Shown here piece after piece: positions 17,505-24,932 of a DNA stretch of 64,000 nt. The stretch spans positions 124,001 to 188,000 of the forward strand of contig NZ_BAGB01000054.1 of NCBI RefSeq assembly GCF_000308615.1, read 5' to 3'. Position numbers and translations under genes: made by a program. Each line of letters begins with the position of its first letter. Within the stretch, counting starts at the first letter, position 1. The notes beneath the pieces are model-generated. The model saw nothing but the letters and a program-made list of their open reading frames with translations, had not been told where the DNA came from and ran no database searches. This DNA is from Nocardia jiangxiensis NBRC 101359 (GTDB lineage Bacteria > Actinomycetota > Actinomycetes > Mycobacteriales > Mycobacteriaceae).

Positions 17505-17768
17505 CGATCACAAGAGTTTGTAACGGTTCGGTCGCTGTCATCCTGAAATGCTGCTAATGTTGGCCCGCGTCGGGTTACGGGAGTGGTCTGGTCCCGCATC
17601 GGCGTTGCCGTCGCGAGATCGCCTGTCCCGGCGGCATTTCGAGCATTCAAGGGCAGGCTTGCGCCTGCCCGGTTCCAGAAGTTGACAGGCATGATCCGGT
17701 CGCGGGCAAGACGCGACCGACGAGCTGAGGAAGGCGAGGCGGCCGGACACCCGGCAAGAGGAAACCTG
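17505..17768 (+). promoter_or_regulatory. conservon promoter and structured 5' leader
   Basis: This 264-bp stretch holds no gene. TAATGT at 17555-17560 is a plausible -10. The following leader of about 200 nt contains two perfect hairpins: GGGCAGGC-TTGC-GCCTGCCC (17651-17670) and CGGTCGCG-N7-CGCGACCG (17697-17719). They are candidates for mRNA stability or translation control of cvnA. Confidence 0.4.
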
Positions 17769-19262
17769 ATGAATCAATCTACTGCCGTGACGATTTCGTG
17801 GATCCTCGCCGTGGTGCTCCTCCTGGCCGTCTGCGCGGCGGTCTACGCGGTCTACTATGCGGCCCAGCAGCGCGCACGCGCCGAGACCGCTGCCCGCGAG
17901 GTCACCTCGCGCGAGGACGAGCTCGAGTATTTCGTCACCACGACGATGCCCTTCGCGGTCGAGTCCACAAGACATTCGGACAGCCAGGTGGAACTACCCA
18001 CCGGCAACGAGCGCTTCCCCCGCCTGCTGCGCGGGCTGGCCGAGCGCTACATCTCGGATCTGCACATGGTGCAGGCCGAGACCCGCGACCGAACCCGTCA
18101 TGAGACGGAATTCGAAGCGCAGCAAGCAATTTCGCAAGCCGAGACCGCCGGGCGGGCCGAGATCGAGGCCGCCCGCGCGGAAGCGGACAAGGTCCGCAAC
18201 GACGTCCAGGCCGGTGCGCACGAGGCCACCAGTGCCGCGGTGCGCTCGTTCGGCACGTCGGTGGTGAGCCTGGGCGCCGACGTCGGCCAGGTGGTCAGCG
18301 ACGCGCTGCGCCGCCACCGCGGCGACGAGGTCTACGAGACGCTCTCCCGCATCGACCACAACGTTCAGCAGATGATCCGTCAGGCGCAGTCCTACGTGAT
18401 CGTCTGTGGTGGTCTGCCCGGTCGCCGCTGGCCCCAGCAGTCGCTGACCGACATCGTCGGCGGCGCCATCGGCCGTGTGCGTGACTACACCCGCGTCCGG
18501 CCCGGGCAGCTCGACCGGGTGGTGATCAGCCGTGCGGTCGAGCCGCTGGTGCACACCCTGGCCACCCTGCTGGACAACGCGCTGCGCTACTCGCCGCCGA
18601 CCTCCTTCGTGGACGTCAGCTTCCAGGAAGGCCATCACGGCGTCACGATCATCATCGACGACGCCGGTGTGCGGATGAACGCCGAGCAGATGGAAGAGGC
18701 TCGGCAGATCCTGGCCGGAGAGCGCGCCGTGGACATCCACCAGCTCGGCCCCGCACCCCGAGTCGGTCTGCCCGGTATCGCCGCCCTGGCCCGACGCTAC
18801 GGCTTCAGCGTCTACGTCGATGGCCCCAACGCGTACGGGGGTATGCGCGCCATGGTATTCGTTCCCGAAACCCTGCTCACCGAACGCAAGAGCACCGATC
18901 AGCCCGCCGTGGATCCGGCGGTGCCGACGGTGTCCGCCCCCGTACCCGTGGAACCCGTTGCGGCGCAACCGAATCCGCCGATGCCCGCACCCGCCCAGAT
19001 CAGGGAGCCGGAGCCGGTGTCGATGCAGGATCCGGAGCCCGTCACCACCTCGACCGTGCACGAGATCACCCCGGGCGGCCTGCCGCGCCGCCGTCGCCGG
19101 ACCGTTTCGGTCTCCAGCGTGGCGCGACTGGCCAGCGCCGAGGACGGCACCGTCTCCGAAACCACCGCGCTGCCCCGCCCCGAGATCGCGACCGCGTGGC
19201 ACAGCGGTTCCCAGAGCGGCCGCGCCGCATTCGACGAACACAGCGAAGGGATGACATCCTGA
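17769..19262 (+). CDS. cvnA: conservon sensor protein CvnA (histidine-kinase-like ATPase)
   Basis: A 497-residue membrane-anchored protein. Residues 8-31 (ISWILAVVLLLAVCAAVYAV) are a transmembrane helix; a long coiled coil rich in Ala/Glu (EFEAQQAISQAETAGRAEIE) spans about 115-160; an HATPase_c domain follows with the N box TLLDNALRYSPP near residue 272 and a G region near GLPGIAALARRYGF. The tail from about 375 is Pro-rich and probably disordered, with an RRRRRT patch. No phospho-acceptor H box is obvious, as in conservons, where it works with the small GTPase CvnD. Stop and next start overlap by one base (TGATG). Confidence 0.88.
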   Translation: MNQSTAVTISWILAVVLLLAVCAAVYAVYYAAQQRARAETAAREVTSREDELEYFVTTTMPFAVESTRHSDSQVELPTGNERFPRLLRGLAERYISDLHMVQAETRDRTRHETEFEAQQAISQAETAGRAEIEAARAEADKVRNDVQAGAHEATSAAVRSFGTSVVSLGADVGQVVSDALRRHRGDEVYETLSRIDHNVQQMIRQAQSYVIVCGGLPGRRWPQQSLTDIVGGAIGRVRDYTRVRPGQLDRVVISRAVEPLVHTLATLLDNALRYSPPTSFVDVSFQEGHHGVTIIIDDAGVRMNAEQMEEARQILAGERAVDIHQLGPAPRVGLPGIAALARRYGFSVYVDGPNAYGGMRAMVFVPETLLTERKSTDQPAVDPAVPTVSAPVPVEPVAAQPNPPMPAPAQIREPEPVSMQDPEPVTTSTVHEITPGGLPRRRRRTVSVSSVARLASAEDGTVSETTALPRPEIATAWHSGSQSGRAAFDEHSEGMTS

Positions 19263-19669
19263 TGGGCACACCCGGTACAGCCGTCACAGACGGCAACAAA
19301 CTGGCCTGGATGCTCGACGATCTCCACGTTCCCGGCGTTCGCTTCGCCGTCCTGCTCTCCGAAGACGGTCTGCGCATCGCCCACGTCGGCGCCATCAGCC
19401 TCGACGACGCCGAGCGTTTCGCCGCCGCGTCCTCCGGGCTACGTTCGCTGGGCAAGGCCCTGGGCGAATTCTGCGGTACGGCAAATGCGGTGCGGCAGAA
19501 CATGACCGAGTACGACGACGGGATGATCTTCATCACCGCGGCCGGTGAGGGTGCCCTGATCGGCGTGTCGACCACCAGCGAGGTCGACGTCAGCATGGTT
19601 GCCCACAGGATGAACGAACTCGCCGGTCGGGTCGGCCGGGAGCTCGGTAGCCTTCCGCGCCAGCACTAG
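19262..19669 (+). CDS. cvnB: roadblock/LC7 domain protein CvnB
   Basis: A 135-residue roadblock/LC7 protein, a family that binds and regulates Ras-like GTPases, often as MglB-like GAPs. Core elements are LAWMLDDLHVPGVRFAVLLS, EDGLRIAHVG and the C-terminal MVAHRMNELAGRVGREL helix. It starts on the last base of cvnA and precedes cvnC by 11 bp, the invariant conservon order. Cytoplasmic and expected to pair with CvnD. Confidence 0.9.
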   Translation: MGTPGTAVTDGNKLAWMLDDLHVPGVRFAVLLSEDGLRIAHVGAISLDDAERFAAASSGLRSLGKALGEFCGTANAVRQNMTEYDDGMIFITAAGEGALIGVSTTSEVDVSMVAHRMNELAGRVGRELGSLPRQH

Positions 19670-19680
19670 CGGCCGGTGAC

Positions 19681-20031
19681 ATGAGTAACCACCGGCGCGA
19701 CCCGGATCTGGTGCGTTCGTATGTCCGTACAGGCGGTCGTCTGCGTCCCAGTCGAGAACTCGACCTGGTGACCCTCGTCGTCGCAGCTCAGGATCCAGCA
19801 CCCGGCGCGAGCCCGGATGCCTTACGGGTCCTGGGTGTGTGCAACCGACGCCGCGTGCTCTCGCTGGCCGAGATCGCCGCCTACCTGGATCTACCACCCT
19901 CGGTGGTCAAGATCCTCGCATCCGACCTGCTGGACAGCGGCCACCTGGCCACACCGGCCCCGGCGAAATCCGTGCCGGAGCTTGCTCTGCTCGAGGAGGT
20001 ACTCAATGGGCTCCGCGCTCTCGCCGTCTGA
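19681..20031 (+). CDS. cvnC: DUF742 protein CvnC
   Basis: A 116-residue DUF742 protein. It opens with the family pattern DPDLVRSYVRTGGRLRPSRE and continues with a winged-helix-like region (LSLAEIAAYLDLPPSVVKIL). In conservons it sits between the roadblock protein and the GTPase; its exact role is not known. The 3' end overlaps cvnD by 26 bp. Confidence 0.88.
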   Translation: MSNHRRDPDLVRSYVRTGGRLRPSRELDLVTLVVAAQDPAPGASPDALRVLGVCNRRRVLSLAEIAAYLDLPPSVVKILASDLLDSGHLATPAPAKSVPELALLEEVLNGLRALAV

Positions 20032-20626
20032 GTCTGCGGTTCCCGACCGCACCGTCGACTATGTGCCCGAGACCGTGACCCGGTCGGTGAAGCTACTGGT
20101 CGCCGGTAATTTCGGCGTCGGCAAGACGACGTTCGTGGGCAGCGTGTCCGAGATCCGGCCGCTGCGCACCGAGGAGACCATCACCGAGGCCAGCGTCGGC
20201 ATCGACGATATGGCCGGCTTGCCCGGCAAGGTAACCACCACCGTGGCAATGGATTTCGGCCGCATCACGCTGAATCCGCAACTGGCGCTGTACCTGTTCG
20301 GCACGCCGGGCCAGCGACGGTTCATCCCGCTGTGGGAGGAACTGTCCCGCGGCGCGCTCGGCGCGCTGGTCCTGGTCGACACCCGGCGCATCGACAAGGC
20401 GGACGAGGTGCTCGCGGTCCTCGAGGAACGTGGCGTGCCGTATTCGGTGGCGGTCAACGAGTTCGAGGGTTCGCAGCGGTATCCGCTCAGCGAGATCCGC
20501 GACGCTCTGGACCTCGAGCCCGGCACACCGCTGACCGCCCTGGACGCGCGCGACCGCGGCACCTGTCTGCGTTCACTGATCACTCTGGTCGAACATCTCT
20601 TCCACCGCGTCGAGACCCGCGGCTAG
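20006..20626 (+). CDS. cvnD: conservon Ras-like GTPase CvnD
   Basis: A 206-residue small GTPase. G1 is VAGNFGVGKTTFVGS near residue 32, a switch threonine lies in EETITEASVG, and the G3 position reads LYLFGTPGQRRF near residue 92, matching the conservon and MglA-like class in which the usual DxxG is LFGTPGQ. The ATG at 20006 follows GAGGAGG inside the end of cvnC. Known conservons in Streptomyces couple such GTPases to development and often include a cytochrome P450 as a fifth gene; none follows here. Confidence 0.9.
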   Translation: MGSALSPSESAVPDRTVDYVPETVTRSVKLLVAGNFGVGKTTFVGSVSEIRPLRTEETITEASVGIDDMAGLPGKVTTTVAMDFGRITLNPQLALYLFGTPGQRRFIPLWEELSRGALGALVLVDTRRIDKADEVLAVLEERGVPYSVAVNEFEGSQRYPLSEIRDALDLEPGTPLTALDARDRGTCLRSLITLVEHLFHRVETRG

Positions 20627-20629
20627 AGC

Positions 20630-21487
20630 TCACGAGCTGTGCAGTGCGGCCAGCAACGTCACCAGAATCGGTGAGGGCCGCACATCACTGCGCACGACCG
20701 AGGACACCGGTATCCGCAGCGGGTTCCCGGCCAGATTCAGTCGGGCGATCCCCTCGACCGCGCTGTTCGCGTACAGGATGGTCCACGCGTCCGGGCGATT
20801 GATCAGTTCCATCGTGGCCGTGTGATCCGGCGGGATCGGCGGGCCGAAGGTGGGCCGAACCGGCAGATCCGCGAATGCGGAGCGCACCACGTTGTGCAGC
20901 AGCACCTGTTCCTGTTCCGGCGGCAGCAACAACGGGTAATTACCCAACTGGGTGAGTGTGACGTCCTCGCGTCCGGCGAGCGGATGCGATGTCGAGGCAG
21001 CCAACTCGAGGTCCTCCACCCACAGTTGTTCGACCGTCAGACCGGGCTGATCGACACTGCCACGGATGAGAGCAAGATCACAATCGCCATCTGCCACCGC
21101 GGCGATGCGCTGCCGGAACGGCTTGATCACGAACTCGATCTCCGCCCCCGGATGCGCGTCGCGCGCCCCAGCGATGGCCGACAGCGATCTTGTTGCGAAG
21201 GACATATTGGCGGCCAGGCGAATCCGCGGTCCCGATGCCCGCACAGCTGCGCGAATGGCCGATTCCAGACTCAGCATCTGTTTCGCAAGCGGAAGTAGCC
21301 GAGCGGTTGCGTCGGTCGGGACGACCGATCGCGTGGAGCGTTCGAAGAGCTGTACACCAAGATCATGTTCGAGTCTGGCGATCTGGTGACTGATAGCCGA
21401 TTGCGATATGAAGCACCGCGAAGCCGCCCTACTGAAGCTGAGCTCCTCGCAGACGGCGACGAAGTACGAGAGCTGCCGTAGTTCCAT
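20630..21487 (-). CDS. LysR family transcriptional regulator
   Basis: A 285-residue LysR protein: N-terminal helix-turn-helix (LSYFVAVCEELSFSRAASRC, then FISQSAISHQIARLEHDLG) and a periplasmic-binding-type effector domain beginning near residue 85 (IRLAANMSFATRSLSAIAGA). The ATG at 21487 has GGAG six bases upstream, better than the in-frame ATG at 21499. Divergent from the type II NADH dehydrogenase gene, with a dyad between them, so it probably controls ndh. Convergent with cvnD with a 3-bp gap. Confidence 0.9.
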   Translation of the reverse strand: MELRQLSYFVAVCEELSFSRAASRCFISQSAISHQIARLEHDLGVQLFERSTRSVVPTDATARLLPLAKQMLSLESAIRAAVRASGPRIRLAANMSFATRSLSAIAGARDAHPGAEIEFVIKPFRQRIAAVADGDCDLALIRGSVDQPGLTVEQLWVEDLELAASTSHPLAGREDVTLTQLGNYPLLLPPEQEQVLLHNVVRSAFADLPVRPTFGPPIPPDHTATMELINRPDAWTILYANSAVEGIARLNLAGNPLRIPVSSVVRSDVRPSPILVTLLAALHSS

Positions 21488-21511
21488 CACGAACTCCATT
21501 CATGAAAGATC

Positions 21512-21528
21512 CAGATAAGAGTCATCTG
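21512..21528. promoter_or_regulatory. CAGAT-N7-ATCTG dyad, LysR operator candidate
   Basis: A 17-bp inverted repeat in the LysR/ndh divergent promoter, containing the T-N11-A arrangement typical of LysR binding sites. It lies 25 bp upstream of the LysR start and 71 bp upstream of ndh. Confidence 0.5.
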
Positions 21529-21598
21529 AATTATGCGCCCTGACCCGTGGAACAGTCCCCTTCCGGATCGCGTTTACTAATGACAGAAGGAGGCTGTC

Positions 21599-22891
21599 AT
21601 GCAGAACGTGGATGCGGGTATCGAAGCCGCGGATGTCGTCATCGTCGGATCGGGCTTCGGCGGGCTCGCCGCCGCGAAGCAATTGAACAAGTCGGGGGTT
21701 GATTACGTCCTCATCTCGAGTACGCCGGAGCATTTGTTCCAGCCGCTGCTGTACCAAGTAGCGACGGGTGTGCTCCCGGCCACAGACATCGCCCCGCCGA
21801 TCGCGCAGGTGCTGCGTCGGCACAAGGGTGCGGATGTCCGGCTGGGCAAGGTCGTCGAGATCGACGCCGACGCCGCGGTACTCACCTACGAGACCGAGCA
21901 GGGCGCACGCAAGATCCGCTACGGGTCGCTGATCGCGGCCACCGGAGCCAACCAGTCCTATTTCGGCCGGGACGATTTCGCCGAGAAGACCTATTCGCTC
22001 AAGACCATCGACGATGCCCGTCGGCTGCGCGCGCAGATCGAGCGCGTCTTCGCCGAGGCCGCCGGGGCCGACCAGCAGACCCGGGAGCGGCTGCTGAGCT
22101 TCGTGGTCGTCGGCGCCGGGCCGACCGGTGTCGAGGTTGCCGGTCAGCTCAAGGAACTCGCGAAAAGATACTACCACCAGGAGATTTCGGTCGCCCTCGT
22201 GGAGGGCGCCGGCGCCGTGCTGCCCCCGTTCGGCGGCAGCCTGTCGGAATACGCGCGGGAGTCGTTGACCCGCAACGGTGTCGAGGTGCTGCTCGACACG
22301 TTCGTCACCGATATCGATGACGGCAAGGTGACGGTCAAGACCAAGGACGGCGTCGAGCGGGGCATCGCCGCCGAGACCGTGGTGTGGTCGGCGGGTGTGG
22401 CGGCCGGCGGTTTCGCCGGACTGCTGGCCGAGGCCACCGGCTGCGAGACCGACCGCGCCGGGCGACTGCTGATCAACCAGGACTGCACGGTCGGCGGCCA
22501 CGCGGACATCTACGCCATCGGCGATATGACCTCGCTGAACGGCTATCCGGGCCAGTCGCCCACGGCGATGCAGGAGGGCCGCCACGTCGCGGACATCATC
22601 CGCCGCAAGAAGCAGCCCGGCACGCCGTTCGTCTACTGGGACAAGGGATCCATGGCGGTGATCAGCCGGTTCAGCGCGGTCACCAAGGTCAGCGACAAGC
22701 TGAAGTTCACCGGCGTCATCGCGTGGACCACCTGGCTCGCGGTGCACCTGTTCTACCTGGTCGGGTTCCGCAACCGGTTCATCGCGGTCGCGTCGTGGCT
22801 GGTGGCCTTCATCGGCACCGGTCGTCCGGGCTTCGCCGAGACCGAGAAGGTCACCGCCGAACCCGCGGCCGAACAACGACGAGCGGCCTAG
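21599..22891 (+). CDS. ndh: type II NADH:quinone oxidoreductase
   Basis: A 430-residue single-subunit NADH dehydrogenase that oxidises NADH and reduces menaquinone at the inner face of the membrane without pumping protons. The FAD Rossmann motif is VVIVGSGFGGLAAA near residue 13, the NADH motif FVVVGAGPTGVEVAGQL near 166, and IYAIGDMTSL near 303 is the second FAD site. A C-terminal amphipathic region with WTTWLAVHLFYLVGFRNRF attaches it to the membrane. GAAGGAGG precedes the ATG. The divergent LysR is the likely regulator. Confidence 0.94.
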   Translation: MQNVDAGIEAADVVIVGSGFGGLAAAKQLNKSGVDYVLISSTPEHLFQPLLYQVATGVLPATDIAPPIAQVLRRHKGADVRLGKVVEIDADAAVLTYETEQGARKIRYGSLIAATGANQSYFGRDDFAEKTYSLKTIDDARRLRAQIERVFAEAAGADQQTRERLLSFVVVGAGPTGVEVAGQLKELAKRYYHQEISVALVEGAGAVLPPFGGSLSEYARESLTRNGVEVLLDTFVTDIDDGKVTVKTKDGVERGIAAETVVWSAGVAAGGFAGLLAEATGCETDRAGRLLINQDCTVGGHADIYAIGDMTSLNGYPGQSPTAMQEGRHVADIIRRKKQPGTPFVYWDKGSMAVISRFSAVTKVSDKLKFTGVIAWTTWLAVHLFYLVGFRNRFIAVASWLVAFIGTGRPGFAETEKVTAEPAAEQRRAA

Positions 22892-22900
22892 GCACTCCCC

Positions 22901-22932
22901 CGAGACCCTCCGGTATCGACCGGAGGGTCTCG
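22901..22932. terminator. bidirectional terminator between ndh and the SDR gene
   Basis: A perfect 14-bp stem CGAGACCCTCCGGT / ACCGGAGGGTCTCG with loop ATCG, placed between two convergent genes. Confidence 0.85.
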
Positions 22933-22949
22933 TCGTCTGCGACGGACTC

Positions 22950-23654
22950 TCACGCAGCGCGTTCCACCTCCGTATCGGTCGTCGCCATCTCGAACAACGC
23001 CTCGGCGAGCGCATCGGGCCCGACCCGCTCGACCTCGTTCGGCTCGACCGAGGCGAAATGCCCGGAGTCGTACAGCCGCTGCGCCGCACTCGTCTCGATG
23101 AGCCTGCTGATCTGCAGACTACCCACGCGCACCCCCGCCGGGCGGACCTGCTGAGCCGCCGAGCGCAGGTAGTTGAGCAGGCCGGACTGCGGAATCCCGA
23201 CACTGGCCAGCGCGGGCTGCGGTTCATGCAGGGAACTGCCCTGCGCGACGAGTGCCGCGCCGGATCCGCGGCGCACCATCTCCGGCAACAGGGCGTGCAG
23301 GATGCGGACGGGGGTGGTCAGATTCAGCGGCAGCCAGGTTCGCAGGGTGTCCGCATCGAGGGCGAGCGCGTCCACCGGGAGGCGTTCGACGCCGCCCGGC
23401 GAATAGAGCAGCACATCCGGAATGCCATGGCGGGCACGCAGATTCGTCAGGGCGGTAGCCACCTGCGCGTCGTCGGTCAGATCCGCCAGCAGGATGTCGG
23501 CGGCGATGCCGTCGGCAGCAAGGCTCCGCCGCAGCGTGTCGAGTGTGTCGCCGTTGCGCGCGATCAGCGTCACCGAGTACCCGGCGCGGCCGAAGCGGCG
23601 CGCGGTGGACAGACCGAGAGCGGGACCTGCGCCGAACACTGCCAGATGAGGCAT
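22950..23654 (-). CDS. SDR family oxidoreductase
   Basis: A 234-residue short-chain dehydrogenase. The NAD(P)-binding opening is LAVFGAGPALGLSTARRFGR, a GxGxxLG form, and LLADLTDD is the adenine-site acid. The usual Tyr-x3-Lys is not clear: the expected place reads GIPQSGLLNYLRSAAQQVRP, with Tyr but Arg/Ser instead of Lys, so it may be an atypical member. AAGGA lies seven bases before the ATG. Divergent from a TetR gene with three operator-like dyads between them, so probably TetR-repressed. Confidence 0.82.
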   Translation of the reverse strand: MPHLAVFGAGPALGLSTARRFGRAGYSVTLIARNGDTLDTLRRSLAADGIAADILLADLTDDAQVATALTNLRARHGIPDVLLYSPGGVERLPVDALALDADTLRTWLPLNLTTPVRILHALLPEMVRRGSGAALVAQGSSLHEPQPALASVGIPQSGLLNYLRSAAQQVRPAGVRVGSLQISRLIETSAAQRLYDSGHFASVEPNEVERVGPDALAEALFEMATTDTEVERAA

Positions 23655-23675
23655 GGCGAGTTCCTTTCACTGAAG

Positions 23676-23736
23676 TTGAGAAGGCACTCAATTTGAGCAC
23701 CCTCTCAACTTAGCTCGAAACCGAGAGGGCATTCAA
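23676..23736. promoter_or_regulatory. three TetR operator dyads (TTGAG-N6-CTCAA)
   Basis: O1 at 23676-23691 and O2 at 23693-23708 are perfect TTGAG-N6-CTCAA dyads with centres 17 bp apart. O3 at 23721-23736 is a degenerate copy (CCGAG-N6-TTCAA). O3 sits in the spacer of the tetR promoter, O1 and O2 on the SDR side. The divergent TetR is the obvious ligand. Confidence 0.75.
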
Positions 23737-23741
23737 CTTGT

Positions 23742-23753
23742 TAGGCTGAAGTC
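23742..23753 (+). promoter_or_regulatory. -10 box of a leaderless tetR promoter
   Basis: TAGGCT at 23742-23747 is followed by exactly six bases and then the ATG at 23754. That places transcription start on the A of the start codon, so the mRNA would be leaderless, as is common in this bacterial group. Confidence 0.65.
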
Positions 23754-24422
23754 ATGGTGGACGCGGGCGAACGAGGAACTATCGCGAGCGCCGCGTCGAC
23801 GCGTCCGCGCCGCCGGGATGCCCGCGACAATCGGGACAAGGTCGTCGCCGCGGCCCGCAACCGGTTCGGCACCGACGGACTGGACGCCTCGCTCAACGCG
23901 ATCGCACGCGATGCCGGAGTCAGCATCGGAACGCTCTACAACCACTTCCCGACCCGCGAGGAATTGATCGGCGAAGCACTGTTGGAGCAGGTGCGGGAGT
24001 CGGTGCGCAGCGCCGAGGCGGCACTGCGGGCCGCCGATCCGTGGACGGGGCTGGTCGAACATCTGACCACGCTGGCCTCGTGGCAGGCCCGCGACCGCGG
24101 ATTCACCGATATCTGCGTGCGTTCACTACCGCCCGACAGCCCCATCGAGATCGCGAAACATCAGGGCCACAGCCTGTTTCATCAACTGGTCACCCGGGTG
24201 CGGGATTCCGGTGCGCTGCGTGCGGACGTCGAGGTGGCCGATATCGGGTTGTTGCTGTGGTCGGCCGTGCGGGCGACCGAGAGGGTACGTGAGCAGGCGC
24301 CCGACGCTTGGCGGCGGCACCTCGGCATCCTGCTCGACGGATTGCGCAGCGAGGCCGCGCATCCCCTGCCGGGGCCGCCGCTGGACCAGGAAATCCTGCG
24401 CACGGCAATGCGATTCGGGTAG
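23754..24422 (+). CDS. TetR family transcriptional regulator
   Basis: A 222-residue repressor. The helix-turn-helix region is DKVVAAARNRFGTDGLDASL then IARDAGVSIGTLYNHFPTRE at about residues 28-68; the ligand domain ends with HLGILLDGLRSEAAHPLPGP. The class resembles AcrR-like and YxaF-like regulators of oxidoreductases. It is divergent from an SDR gene, with three dyads between, one inside its own promoter, suggesting autorepression. Confidence 0.9.
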   Translation: MVDAGERGTIASAASTRPRRRDARDNRDKVVAAARNRFGTDGLDASLNAIARDAGVSIGTLYNHFPTREELIGEALLEQVRESVRSAEAALRAADPWTGLVEHLTTLASWQARDRGFTDICVRSLPPDSPIEIAKHQGHSLFHQLVTRVRDSGALRADVEVADIGLLLWSAVRATERVREQAPDAWRRHLGILLDGLRSEAAHPLPGPPLDQEILRTAMRFG

Positions 24423-24431
24423 CCGGTCGGG

Positions 24432-24851
24432 TCAGGAACGGCGCAGCGACAGCACCGGAATCGTGCGGATGCCCGCGGTCTTCTCCGCGTACTCGGCGAA
24501 ACCCGGATAGCGGCGGGCCTGCTCGTCGAAGATACGGTCCCGGTCCGCGCCGGTGACCTCGGCCACGGCGACCGGATAGGTCTCGGTGCCGCGCTCGATC
24601 TGCGTGGATCCCGCGGTGGTGAGGTTGTAGTACCAATCCGGGTTGGTCGGCGCGCCCGCCTTGGACGCGAAGACGTAGACCAGATCCGGATCCTGATCGT
24701 CGGCCATGTACATCGTCGGGGTCACCGACTCACGTCCGCTCTTGCGGCCGCGATGATGGAGCAGCAATACCGGCGCACCCTCGAACGGCCCGCCCACACG
24801 TCCCTCGTTGGCACGGAACTCCGCGATGATATTCGCATTCCAGTCGCTCAT
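24432..24851 (-). CDS. nitroreductase family deazaflavin-dependent oxidoreductase (Ddn-like)
   Basis: A 139-residue F420-type protein of the Ddn family. Signature parts are VLLLHHRGRKSGRESVTPTM near residue 28 and YVFASKAGAPTNPDWYYNLT near residue 56, which form the deazaflavin phosphate site. Ddn relatives reduce quinones or nitro compounds with reduced F420; the substrate here is unknown. The ATG at 24851 has AAGG nine bases upstream and the preceding ATG at 24860 does not. Convergent with the tetR gene. Confidence 0.87.
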   Translation of the reverse strand: MSDWNANIIAEFRANEGRVGGPFEGAPVLLLHHRGRKSGRESVTPTMYMADDQDPDLVYVFASKAGAPTNPDWYYNLTTAGSTQIERGTETYPVAVAEVTGADRDRIFDEQARRYPGFAEYAEKTAGIRTIPVLSLRRS

Positions 24852-24932
24852 GCGAACCATCCTTCCCGATATCTCGCCAGGTGAGGCCGATATCGGGTCG
24901 GCGCGGCGACGATCGACCGGAGCGGGGGCCAA

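Noticed and set aside
21500-23227. A 575-codon minus-strand frame over ndh
   Set aside because: Antisense to ndh, which has both dinucleotide-binding motifs.
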